Origin: Bacteroides rodentium JCM 16496 | GTDB taxonomy: Bacteria; Bacteroidota; Bacteroidia; Bacteroidales; Bacteroidaceae | NCBI RefSeq assembly: GCF_000614125.1 | Contig: NZ_BAKJ01000029.1 | Coordinates: 1-59,536 of the forward strand | Direction of reading: 5' to 3' | Length of the DNA stretch: 59,536 nucleotides | Shown: positions 36,932 to 44,927 of the stretch, one piece after another | How the letters are laid out: every line of letters begins with the position of its first letter | Position numbering within the stretch: position 1 is the first letter of the stretch | Notes under the pieces: model-generated | Databases searched by the model: none | What the model was told of the DNA's origin: nothing | The model's input: only the letters and a program-made list of their open reading frames with translations | Translations under genes and position numbers: made by a program

Positions 36932-37719
36932 GTTGGGATTATTTTGCTCTGTTTGCCATTGTCGCTTTACTCTTCTGGGGACTGGGAGCTTTCGCTGCAT
37001 GGCGTGGCAAACGTCCGGCAGTGGTATATACCTTTACCTGCCTGGGACTGGTTGTCTTTTTCAGTTTCATTGTCGGTATGTGGATTTCTTTGGAACGTCC
37101 TCCGATGCGGACGATGGGAGAGACCCGTCTGTGGTATTCGTTTTTTCTTCCGTTGGCGGGAATCATCACTTACAGCCGTTGGAAGTATAAATGGATTCTT
37201 GGTTTCAGTACCATTTTGTCACTGGTGTTTGTCTGCATCAATATATTCAAGCCCGAAATACACAATAAGACTTTGATGCCTGCCTTGCAGAGCCCGTGGT
37301 TCACTCCTCATGTCATTGTTTATATGTTTGCCTACGCCATGCTGGGTGCCGCTATGGTGATGGCCGTCTACCTGCTGTGGTTCAAGAAGAAGGGGATTGA
37401 AAGGCATGAGATGGCTCTGTGCGATAATCTGACTTATGTAGGGCTTGCTTTCATGACGCTGGGTATGTTGTCCGGTGCCGTCTGGGCAAAAGCTGCTTGG
37501 GGACACTATTGGGCATGGGACCCTAAAGAGACTTGGGCGGCGGCTACCTGGTTTTCCTATCTGGCATATATCCATTTCCGTCTGGGGCGTCCCGCGGCAC
37601 GTCGCAAGGCATTGGTCGGCCTGCTTGTTTCTTTTCTGCTGTTGCAAATGTGCTGGTACGGCATCAATTATTTGCCCTCGGCACAAGGAGTGAGTGTACA
37701 TACGTATAACTTAAATTAA
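36928..37719 (+). CDS. ccsA: CcsA-like cytochrome c assembly protein
   Basis: Inner-membrane heme handling protein of system II cytochrome c maturation, 263 aa with about eight helices. The tryptophan-rich WWD-type heme motif is GHYWAWDPKETWAAATWFSY (about residues 190-209). Conserved histidines occur in TPHVIVYMFAYAMLG and in the C-terminal SVHTYNLN. The gene starts within the end of the ResB-like gene (ATGA) and is followed after 7 nt by a porin gene. It works with the ResB-like partner to attach heme to NrfH and NrfA. Confidence 0.92.
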   Translation: MSWDYFALFAIVALLFWGLGAFAAWRGKRPAVVYTFTCLGLVVFFSFIVGMWISLERPPMRTMGETRLWYSFFLPLAGIITYSRWKYKWILGFSTILSLVFVCINIFKPEIHNKTLMPALQSPWFTPHVIVYMFAYAMLGAAMVMAVYLLWFKKKGIERHEMALCDNLTYVGLAFMTLGMLSGAVWAKAAWGHYWAWDPKETWAAATWFSYLAYIHFRLGRPAARRKALVGLLVSFLLLQMCWYGINYLPSAQGVSVHTYNLN

Positions 37720-37726
37720 AATACTT

Positions 37727-39007
37727 ATGAAGATAGTTTATTTGGCATTAGGCTTGTGGCTGTTGCCCGGAATGTTGTGGGCGCAAAGTGCGGAGAAAGA
37801 GAACGAATTCACCATGTCGATGCAAATCAGACCCCGTGCAGAATACCGTAACGGTGCACAGTTCCCACGTTTCGAGGGGGACAAAGCAGCTGCATTCATC
37901 AACAACCGTGCACGCCTTTCCATGGAGTACAAACGCTCGGACTTGAGCATGAAGATTTCCGCCCAGCATGTAGGGGTGTGGGGACAAGACCCGCAGATAG
38001 ATACTAACGGGCGTTTCATCATGAACGAAGCATGGGCAAAGCTCGATTTCGGTGCCGGTTTTTTTGCACAACTGGGACGTCAGACCTTGTCTTATGACGA
38101 CGAACGTATTTTAGGAGGACTGGACTGGAATGTCGCAGGCCGCTATCACGATGCCTTGAAGCTGGGCTATGCCAAGAATGCCCACCAACTGCATTTCATT
38201 CTTGCCTTCAATCAGAACAAGGAAAAGTCAAAAGGCGGTACCTATTATTATGACGGTGCGCAACCTTACAAGAATATGCAGACCCTTTGGTATCATTATG
38301 CGGCGCAAGCTTCCAATCTTGATGTCTCTTTATTGTTCATGAATCTGGGGCTGGAAACCGGTGATGCGGAGACCGAGACCTCCCGTACCCGCTATTTGCA
38401 GACGTTTGGTACTTACGTGACTTATCAACCGGAATCGGGAAACTGGCTGCCCGTGCAGGCTGCTTTCTATTACCAGACCGGAAAGAACAAGAATGCGCAG
38501 AGTGTATCTGCCTTTATGGCAAGCGTGAAGGCTGCCTATGCCATAGACAAGCAATGGAGTGTGAGCTTGGGTTATGATTATCTGAGTGGCAGTGACGGGG
38601 AGGGTGACAAGTTCAAGGCTTTCGATCCCCTTTACGGAACACATCATAAGTTCTATGGAGCGATGGATTATTTCTATGCTTCTGCCTGGCAGGGAGTCGC
38701 TCCCGGTTTGCAAGATGCCCAGTTGGGTGTTAACTTCAAGACATCCAAGCAGGTGAGTATGCAATTGAATTATCACTATTTTGCTACTGCTGCCAAGCTG
38801 GATGATGTAAAAAAGGGATTGGGTTCGGAGATAGACTATCAGCTTGACTGGAATGTGATGAAGGACGTGAAACTTTCTGCCGGTTACTCCATCATGCGGG
38901 GTACGAAGTCCATGGACGTGGTGAAAGGCGGCGACCATAAACGCTGGCAGGATTGGGGCTGGGTATCTGTCAACATCAATCCGAGAATCTTGTTTGTAAA
39001 ATGGTAG
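37727..39007 (+). CDS. Alginate-export-family outer-membrane porin
   Basis: Outer-membrane barrel of 426 aa with signal peptide (LALGLWLLPGMLWAQ). The body matches the alginate_exp porin type: MQIRPRAEYRNGAQFPRF, FINNRARLSMEYK, AWAKLDFGAGFFAQLGRQTL, DDERILGGLDWNVAGRYHDA; the last strand ends PRILFVKW. As the last gene of the nrf operon, it may be a nitrite/ammonium or small-anion channel, which is inference from position only. Its stop is one base from the stop of the convergent Crp/Fnr gene, with no terminator visible between them. Confidence 0.85.
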   Translation: MKIVYLALGLWLLPGMLWAQSAEKENEFTMSMQIRPRAEYRNGAQFPRFEGDKAAAFINNRARLSMEYKRSDLSMKISAQHVGVWGQDPQIDTNGRFIMNEAWAKLDFGAGFFAQLGRQTLSYDDERILGGLDWNVAGRYHDALKLGYAKNAHQLHFILAFNQNKEKSKGGTYYYDGAQPYKNMQTLWYHYAAQASNLDVSLLFMNLGLETGDAETETSRTRYLQTFGTYVTYQPESGNWLPVQAAFYYQTGKNKNAQSVSAFMASVKAAYAIDKQWSVSLGYDYLSGSDGEGDKFKAFDPLYGTHHKFYGAMDYFYASAWQGVAPGLQDAQLGVNFKTSKQVSMQLNYHYFATAAKLDDVKKGLGSEIDYQLDWNVMKDVKLSAGYSIMRGTKSMDVVKGGDHKRWQDWGWVSVNINPRILFVKW

Positions 39008-39008
39008 T

Positions 39009-39698
39009 TTAGATATACTCTTTCAGAGCTGCTTCATTCAATACCTCAATTTTCTTACCCGTCATTAGGATAATACCTTCTTTGGTCATCTTATTGATTT
39101 CCTTTGAAAGTGCCGGACGGGTTACATTGAGGTATTCTGCCAGCTCAGATTGGGTATGCGCTATGGTGATGCTGGTAGAGTTGGAAGTTCTGTTTTCAAA
39201 CAGATAGACGACAAACCTTTCGCGGACTGTTTTGCGGGAAAGGGTTTTTAATCGCGAAACCGTGCAGGCATTGCAATTTCCCGTTATGCAAAGGAAGTTG
39301 TGCAGCACTTTGGGATCCTGGCTGATAAGTTTGAAGGTGGATTCTTTGGTCGCAGTGAATAGGATACAGTCTTCAATGGCGGTAAAAGTTGCCGGCAGTG
39401 TGGTGTTGCTGCCGAAGAGATGGGGAGTGGCAAAGGCCCGGGGGGCAACGATGTATTCTACCATAACCTTATTGCCCAGGCCGTCTATAATATCTACACG
39501 CAATTTGCCTTCCAATAGTATATATAGCTTCTTGCAGGGGGTGCCTTGCCGGGCAACTATATCTTTCTTGTCTATAGAATAGACTGAATATTCCAGTTTC
39601 TCAAGCAGCGATTGCTTGATATTATGTGGCAAATCCCTTAGTAGAGGGATTTGGAACAATAACTGTTCGTGCTTTTCATCCAGTAGAATCTTTTCCAT
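39009..39698 (-). CDS. Crp/Fnr-family regulator with CxxxxCxxC in the dimer region
   Basis: Cyclic-nucleotide-fold sensor and winged-helix regulator, 229 aa. cNMP-like domain at about residues 15-130, dimer helix about 130-165, HTH at about 180-205 (QSELAEYLNVTRPALSKEIN). Five Cys: 55, 111, 137, 142 and 145, the last three as CITGNCNAC at the start of the dimer helix. This could bind a metal or heme or sense NO. It is a candidate HcpR-type regulator of the neighbouring hcp and nrf operons. A minus-strand -7 box lies at 39716-39723. The frame is intact. Confidence 0.88.
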   Translation of the reverse strand: MEKILLDEKHEQLLFQIPLLRDLPHNIKQSLLEKLEYSVYSIDKKDIVARQGTPCKKLYILLEGKLRVDIIDGLGNKVMVEYIVAPRAFATPHLFGSNTTLPATFTAIEDCILFTATKESTFKLISQDPKVLHNFLCITGNCNACTVSRLKTLSRKTVRERFVVYLFENRTSNSTSITIAHTQSELAEYLNVTRPALSKEINKMTKEGIILMTGKKIEVLNEAALKEYI

Positions 39699-39715
39699 AG
39701 CTTTTTATTCTTGGA

Positions 39716-39723
39716 CAAAGGTA
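39716..39723 (-). promoter_or_regulatory. Candidate -7 box for the Crp/Fnr gene at 39009-39698
   Basis: Minus strand TACCTTTG (TAnnTTTG), 18 nt upstream of the start, in the 52-nt gap after the second Crp/Fnr gene. Confidence 0.45.
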
Positions 39724-39750
39724 AGAATAATATATAAGTGCGGGCGTTTT

Positions 39751-40389
39751 TTATAAATACTTTTGGGCGGAGATTTCATTTATCCGCATTTCCTTCTCTT
39801 CTATCCGGATGCATCCTTCGCTTGCCAGCTCCGATAAGGCACGTGCCAGCGAGGGACGAGCCACTCCCAGTATTTGTGCCACTTCCTGCTGGTTGAGTAT
39901 CGTGCCATGCATGCGTAGATAGTTCAGTATGCGCGATTTCAGGCTTTGCAGGGCAAAGGCATTCAGCTTTTTGGAGAGAAACAGAGTTCTGTCCGATACC
40001 AGTTGCAGAAAGTTGTGCATCACAGTGGGGTGTCGATGCAGGAATTCCAGGAAGACATTCTTGTTTATGACGAGTATCTCACATTTCTCTTTAGCTTCGA
40101 TATTTACCGGAAAGCGGTTTTCGGAGGCAAAGACAAAAGCCGGGGCAAGCAGTTGCGGGGCTTTCAGCGTTTCTATGGTGAGTTGCTTTCCCTCTGCACT
40201 GACCATTTGGGTACGCACACTGCCGCTGCACAATATGAATAGAGAACGGTATGCTTCTCCCTGCATGGCAATGAAGTCAGCAGGTTTGTATTGCCTGCGT
40301 GCATGTTCGGGTGCCAGGATGAGGGATAATAATTCTTCTTCTGTTATGCCTTGAAAAGGAGGCATTTTCAATAGTGTATGGATTTCCAT
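39751..40389 (-). CDS. Crp/Fnr-family regulator divergent from hcp
   Basis: 212 aa; an N-terminal effector-binding beta-roll (about residues 15-120; PADFIAMQGEAYRSLFILCSG) is followed by the dimer helix and a C-terminal winged helix with HTH NQQEVAQILGVARPSLARAL (about 163-182). No N-terminal Fnr-type Cys cluster is present, so it is not a canonical oxygen-sensing Fnr; only scattered Cys occur. It is divergent from hcp across 171 bp that contain a Crp/Fnr-type operator and a separate large dyad. It could regulate hcp, itself, or both. Confidence 0.9.
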   Translation of the reverse strand: MEIHTLLKMPPFQGITEEELLSLILAPEHARRQYKPADFIAMQGEAYRSLFILCSGSVRTQMVSAEGKQLTIETLKAPQLLAPAFVFASENRFPVNIEAKEKCEILVINKNVFLEFLHRHPTVMHNFLQLVSDRTLFLSKKLNAFALQSLKSRILNYLRMHGTILNQQEVAQILGVARPSLARALSELASEGCIRIEEKEMRINEISAQKYL

Positions 40390-40416
40390 TCTCTTTTTTA
40401 CTTTTTTGTGATTCGA

Positions 40417-40432
40417 TGTAACATTCGTGACA
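40417..40432. promoter_or_regulatory. Crp/Fnr-type operator upstream of hcp
   Basis: TGTAACATTCGTGACA, form TGTAA-N6-TGACA, one half-site base from perfect symmetry. Centre 40424.5 is 29.5 bp before the -7 box start at 40454, exactly the geometry seen at nrfH (33500-33515). Confidence 0.7.
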
Positions 40433-40453
40433 GTTTTCGCGTTGTAGAACTCT

Positions 40454-40461
40454 CATCTTTG
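40454..40461 (+). promoter_or_regulatory. -7 box of hcp
   Basis: CATCTTTG, one mismatch from TAnnTTTG. It forms a palindrome with the opposite-strand TATCTTTG (40464-40471), a possible -7 box for the divergent regulator gene. Confidence 0.5.
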
Positions 40462-40484
40462 CACAAAGATAATGCAAACCGAAA

Positions 40485-40517
40485 GCAATAGAAAATAAGC
40501 TTGCTTATTTTTATTGC
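40485..40517. promoter_or_regulatory. Large dyad between hcp and its divergent regulator
   Basis: Left arm 40485-40500 and right arm 40503-40517 are inverted (core AAAATAAGC-TT-GCTTATTTT), with one extra G in the left arm. It lies downstream of the predicted hcp start site, so in hcp mRNA it would be a leader hairpin, and upstream of the divergent regulator's promoter. Confidence 0.6.
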
Positions 40518-40560
40518 TGAGGTGCCGCTTATCTTATGGAAAGATGATGTAAACTTTTAA

Positions 40561-42221
40561 ATGAATAAGAATATGGAACCGAACATGTTTTGTTATCAAT
40601 GTCAGGAGACAGCCAAAGGAACCGGCTGTATACTGAAAGGTGTATGTGGCAAAGAAAGTCATACGGCTCAAGCTATGGACTTGTTGCTGTTTGTGGTTAG
40701 AGGTGTTTCTGTCGTTGCCGATGTTTTGCGCAAGGCAGATTGTCCGGTCTCTGAAGAAGTGAATATCTTTGTGACGGATGCTCTGTTCTGCACTATTACG
40801 AATGCAAATTTCGATGATGAAAGCATCTTGAAGCGGGTGGACAAAGGAATCACCATGCGTAATGGATTGATTCGAGAGGCCAAGCATAACAAAGTGCCCC
40901 TACCCAAAGTAGATGAACTGACTTGGCAGGGAACACGTGATGACTATGCCGGAAAAGCGAAGACAGTAGGTGTTCTGCGTGAACAGAATGAAGACCTCCG
41001 CTCGTTGAAAGAATTACTTGTCTATGGCTTGAAAGGTATGGCTGCTTATCTGGAGCATGCCATGCGTCTGGGATTCAATGATGATACGGTTCATGTTTTC
41101 ATGCAACGCGCACTGGCTACCATTGCGGTTGAGTCTCTATCGGCAGAGGAGTGGGTGAAGCTGGTTCTCGAAGCTGGTGAGTTTGGAGTAAAGACAATGG
41201 CTCTATTGGATGCAGCCAATACCGGTACTTACGGTAATCCTGAAATTACAAAGGTGAATATCGGTGTGAAGAACCGTCCGGGAATTTTAATTAGCGGCCA
41301 TGACTTGAAGGATATGGAAGAATTATTGAAGCAGACTGAAGGCACAGGAATAGACGTCTATACACATGGTGAAATGTTGCCTGCCCACTATTACCCCGCT
41401 TTCAAGAAATATTCCCATTTTGTAGGCAATTATGGCAATGCCTGGTGGAAACAGCGCGAAGAATTCACTTCCTTCAACGGACCGATTCTGTTTACCACCA
41501 ATTGCATCGTTCCTCCTCTGGCAAATGCTGTGTATAAAGAACGTATGTTTACCACCAACTCTACCGGCTATCCGGGTTGCAAGTATATTGATAAGGATGC
41601 TGAAGGCAGGAAAGACTTTTCTGAAATCATAGAGATTGCCAAACAATGCCAGCCTCCGGTGGAGATAGAGCATGGAGAGATTATCGGCGGTTTTGCCCAT
41701 AACCAGGTGCTGCAACTGGCAGACAAGGTGGTAGATGCCGTGAAGACCGGGGCCATACGCCGCTTTATCGTAATGGCAGGTTGTGACGGACGTATGAAGA
41801 GCCGTGACTACTACACGGAATTTGCCAAAGCCTTGCCGCAAGATACCGTTATCCTGACCGCAGGTTGTGCCAAATACCGCTATAATAAACTTGGTTTGGG
41901 AGACATCAACGGCATTCCCCGTGTATTGGATGCCGGACAGTGCAATGACAGCTATTCACTGGCGGTAATAGCCATGAAACTGAAAGAAGTATTCCAGCTG
42001 AACGACATTAATAAACTTCCCATAGTCTACAACATAGCGTGGTACGAACAGAAAGCAGTTATTGTATTATTGGCATTATTGAGCTCGGTGTGAAGGATAT
42101 TCACTTAGGACCTACATTGCCCGCTTTCCTTTCTCCAAATGTCGTCAAGGTACTGGTTGATATGTTCCATATTGCAGGTATCGGCAACGTGGAAGATGAT
42201 TTGAAGAAATTCGGATTGTAA
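40561..42221 (+). CDS. hcp: Hcp, hybrid cluster protein (hydroxylamine/NO reductase; frameshifted)
   Basis: Cytosolic Fe-S-O hybrid cluster enzyme that reduces NO to N2O and/or hydroxylamine to ammonia; about 553 aa after repair. N-terminal cubane cluster cysteines in [14 protein letters not shown] and the following KGVCG. Hybrid-cluster ligands in [43 protein letters not shown] and [11 protein letters not shown]; Glu/Cys region [12 protein letters not shown]. The frame breaks near 42084. Adding one C gives [20 protein letters not shown] and the normal end KFGL. The promoter carries the Crp/Fnr-type operator at 40417-40432. Confidence 0.95.
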
Positions 42222-42265
42222 ATAAGATGATGGGGTGATATCCTGCTATCACCCCATCATCTTAT
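42222..42265. terminator. Bidirectional terminator between hcp and the PfkB gene
   Basis: Perfect 19-bp inverted repeat 42222-42240 / 42247-42265 with loop TCCTGC, directly after the hcp stop and immediately before the stop of the convergent kinase gene. Confidence 0.85.
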
Positions 42266-43137
42266 CCTCTTATCACATTATTTATCGCTTCCTCCGTTCC
42301 GCAGAACGGCCCGTGTGATTGTAGCTTTATGGTACACATGGCGGCGGCAAAGCATCCGGCTTCCCGATAAGACGCGCCTTTGTTGCGCATATACAGATAT
42401 CCTACCATATAGGTGTCTCCGCATCCCGTTGCATCTGTAATCTGCAGGGCAGGGTAGGCGGGTATTTCGTGGAATTCTCCTTGGGCATATATCAGCGAAC
42501 CTTTATCTCCCAGGGTCAGCAGCACTTCCTTCACGCCCCAGTCTGCAATCAGCAATGCAGCTTCGTGCGGTTCACTGCATCCGGTCAGCACTTCCATTTC
42601 TGCTTCGTTGGCTTTCAGGATATGGATATACTTCAATGCTTCTTTCTTTTCCGGCCAGTCTACGGGCAGCACCTTTTCATTCTCCACCTTGCGGAGAAAT
42701 CCCTGCACGTCTACCGAGAGGAGTCCCTTGCCGGACAAGAACTTGATGACCTCCAAAGAGAAGTCGTCGGCAAGCAGGCTGCCCAAGTGGATAATCCGTG
42801 CATCGGTATCTTTCAAACCTTCCACGGTGAAAGGGTCTGCTTTTGCTGTGACACGTTGTGTACGTTCGTTCTGGTTTTCTCCATAAATATTCTCGAAACA
42901 GACGGAATGTGTGCTGTGCAAGGCTTTGACGGAAATACCTTCTTTCCGAATGTCTTCCACAATGCCCATGTCGGTATCAGCCAAAGCTGTTACCAATAGA
43001 AAATCGTTGGCATTCAAGTGCTTGATGGCATGTGCGAAGTAGAAAGAGGTGCCTCCCGGCATATATATGGTATTTTTAGGGGTTACGACTTTATCTTGGG
43101 TAATATAACCGATGCAACATAGACTGTGTGTGTTCAT
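42262..43137 (-). CDS. PfkB-family carbohydrate/nucleoside kinase
   Basis: Ribokinase-fold sugar kinase, 291 aa. N-terminal glycine region PGGTSFYFAHAIKHL, hydrophobic strand VTALADTDMG, ILKANEAEMEVLTG (PfkB signature-1 type), and the C-terminal ATP/catalytic motif TDATGCGDTYMVGYLY, where GCGD carries the catalytic Asp (usually GAGD). Substrate not identifiable; candidates include ribose, adenosine or inositol-type sugars. It shares a terminator with hcp and is divergent from the decayed metallo-hydrolase gene. Confidence 0.9.
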   Translation of the reverse strand: MNTHSLCCIGYITQDKVVTPKNTIYMPGGTSFYFAHAIKHLNANDFLLVTALADTDMGIVEDIRKEGISVKALHSTHSVCFENIYGENQNERTQRVTAKADPFTVEGLKDTDARIIHLGSLLADDFSLEVIKFLSGKGLLSVDVQGFLRKVENEKVLPVDWPEKKEALKYIHILKANEAEMEVLTGCSEPHEAALLIADWGVKEVLLTLGDKGSLIYAQGEFHEIPAYPALQITDATGCGDTYMVGYLYMRNKGASYREAGCFAAAMCTIKLQSHGPFCGTEEAINNVIRG

Positions 43138-43217
43138 TTCTTTGTTGGCTTTTTATTTCTTTATTGTATTGATTCTGTAAATTGGGCGCGAAGATAGTGA
43201 TTTAATAACAATTCGAC

Positions 43218-43225
43218 TATATTTG
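43218..43225 (+). promoter_or_regulatory. Candidate -7 box of the decayed metallo-hydrolase
   Basis: TATATTTG, a full TAnnTTTG match 21 nt before the start, preserved although the gene is broken. Confidence 0.4.
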
Positions 43226-43245
43226 CAGCTGTAAATGTAGCCTCA

Positions 43246-43876
43246 TTGAATATGAATTCATTAAAAACGAAAAGAGTACGTATGATAGTTGGCATTGGCT
43301 GTTGCGGTCATAGCGGGATTCGTTTTTGTCAATCAGCCGAGTTTCGGGAGGGCTCCTCAAGGAGAACGGTTGGAGAGGATAAAGAAGTCGCCTCATTACA
43401 AAGACGGAGAATTCCGGAATCTGCACAGTACGGTGATGATGACTTCCCAAAAGGGACGTTTGGGAGCTTTCTGGGGATTCTTATTTAAGAAAGAAACCGA
43501 TTTGCGTCCTGAAACGGAGATTCCGGTTATAAAGACGGACCTCAGCAAGATAAGCAAGGACGAGAATGTATTGGTATGGTTCGGACATTGCTTGCCCGCC
43601 CGGCATTTTTCGGACCGCTCGTTGAAGGCAAATCAGGCATTATGGGCCTCTTTCCTTATCGAAACTCCTTTGCAGAAGATTTATATGGGCGGTGATAGCG
43701 GATATGACACGCATTTTGCCGAAATAGGCAAGCAATATACCGGCATTGACCTTGCCATATTGGAGAATGGGCAGTATAACGAAGACTGGAAATATATCCA
43801 TACCATGCCCCAATATTTGGGGCAAGCGGCCAGGGACTTGAATGCGGAAAAGATTCTGACTGTCCATCATTTATAA
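43246..43876 (+). pseudogene. Decayed MBL-fold hydrolase (NAPE-PLD/UlaG-like)
   Basis: Remnant of an exported metallo-beta-lactamase-fold hydrolase. After an N-terminal membrane segment (frame break near 43288) the reading frame gives SPHYKDGEFRNLHS and ENVLVWFGH, then jumps to CLPARHFSDRSLKANQALWA, MGGDSGYDTHFAEIG and AILENGQYNEDWKYIHTMP. In intact relatives well over 100 residues, including the HxHxDH metal motif, lie between FGH and the PARHFS part. Here they are missing without a stop at the junction. The C-terminus is also cut at VHHL, where relatives continue with HSKF and further. It overlaps the DUF4251 gene end by 6 nt. Confidence 0.8.
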
Positions 43877-44446
43877 AGCCCGCCCTTTGTAAACGTTTGA
43901 CTGGGACAATGGAACCAGGACTCCGTTCAGCGTCAGGGTATTCGAATTGAAGTTCGGGCTGATTCTTGCCGATGCATTATTGCCGCCGTTGGTCAGTGTG
44001 ATATGCACTTGTGCGGATATTCCGATGCCTTGTACGCTGAAGTTGCAATTCACGTTTCCCTTTTTGTCGGTCGTGATTTTCATTTCCTTTCTGTTGCCGT
44101 CCACTGTGATGCCGCCTATTCCGTTGAGGCCTGCAAGGGCACTGTTGGCAGCTATTTGTACGGATGCGTGTTCACCGTCCATCATAACGAAGTTTGTTGT
44201 CGATGAAACAAATGCGCTCCGTCCTCTCTTGAACACCAGCTGGTCTGCTTCCAATACAAACTTGCCCTCTTTCAATGCCTGGACGGCAATGGCATAGTTC
44301 CTTTCATTTTCCGCTTTTTCGCGTGCTTTCTGGGCTTCTCGTTGGGCTTTACGCTCTGCCCGGCGTGCTTCGCTGCTACTCTGTGCATACATCAGGGTCG
44401 ATGCACTTACCAACATCAGTGTGATTAATGTAATGATTCGTTTCAT
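43871..44446 (-). CDS. DUF4251 secreted protein
   Basis: 191 aa with signal peptide (LITLMLVSASTLMYAQ). A charged, coiled-coil-prone helix (residues about 25-55, rich in Arg/Ala/Glu/Lys) is followed by the DUF4251 beta domain (FVLEADQLVFKRGRS, TTNFVMMDGEHASVQIA, MKITTDKKGNVNCNF, ISPNFNSNTLTLNGVLVPL). Function unknown; common in Bacteroidetes envelopes. It overlaps the end of the decayed metallo-hydrolase. Confidence 0.88.
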   Translation of the reverse strand: MKRIITLITLMLVSASTLMYAQSSSEARRAERKAQREAQKAREKAENERNYAIAVQALKEGKFVLEADQLVFKRGRSAFVSSTTNFVMMDGEHASVQIAANSALAGLNGIGGITVDGNRKEMKITTDKKGNVNCNFSVQGIGISAQVHITLTNGGNNASARISPNFNSNTLTLNGVLVPLSQSNVYKGRAL

Positions 44447-44540
44447 AATTGTTCTTTGTTATTTAGTTAAGACCTTCTGACTAATTAACAAATGAAAGGC
44501 CAAAAAGATGCGGCTTGAATCTTAAATAAATGTAAGACTT

Positions 44541-44894
44541 AGAGCCTGTTTAAATTTTCCTTTTAAAACCCGTTGTCGGAATTAGATGATGTGGAAATAC
44601 CGACAAACAGAACATTTTCCTACCTTCTCCCTATCCGCTCCCTACCTTCTCCCTATCTTCTCCTTATTTGGTCCGTCTATATATACACGGAGCAGATAAG
44701 GGGAAAACAGGAGGCAGGCAGGGAGAAAACCGACAAACAGAATAAAATGAAGCCTGTGCATACCTCTAAGAAGGGGATATGAAAGCGGTTGATTCCACCA
44801 ACGGGTTTTTAAAGTTTTTTATCTGCTTAAAAATAGAAAAACATCTTCAAAGAAAACTCTTAAAACAATGCAGAACAAAATTTAAACAGGCTCT
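44541..44894. mobile_element. MITE-like element with 18-bp terminal inverted repeats
   Basis: 354 bp bounded by perfect 18-bp inverted ends, AGAGCCTGTTTAAATTTT (44541-44558) and its reverse complement (44877-44894). A second internal inverted pair (AAACCCGTTG near 44568-44577, CAACGGGTTT near 44798-44808) and direct copies of CGACAAACAGAA and CTACCTTCTCCCTAT occur inside. No transposase is encoded. A 69-codon open frame inside is not convincing. Outside it, 44447-44540 and 44895-44927 show nothing else. Confidence 0.75.
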
Positions 44895-44927
44895 TGACAC
44901 TTCTTGGGGCTTTGTTGGAAGTTCGTA

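Noticed and set aside
39009..40389. Calling one regulator a canonical oxygen-sensing Fnr
   Set aside because: Neither protein has the N-terminal Cys cluster of Fnr; only the general Crp/Fnr family assignment is supported.
44573..44782. 69-codon frame within the MITE-like element
   Set aside because: Composition follows the internal direct repeats and no family, start signal or conserved motif is visible.
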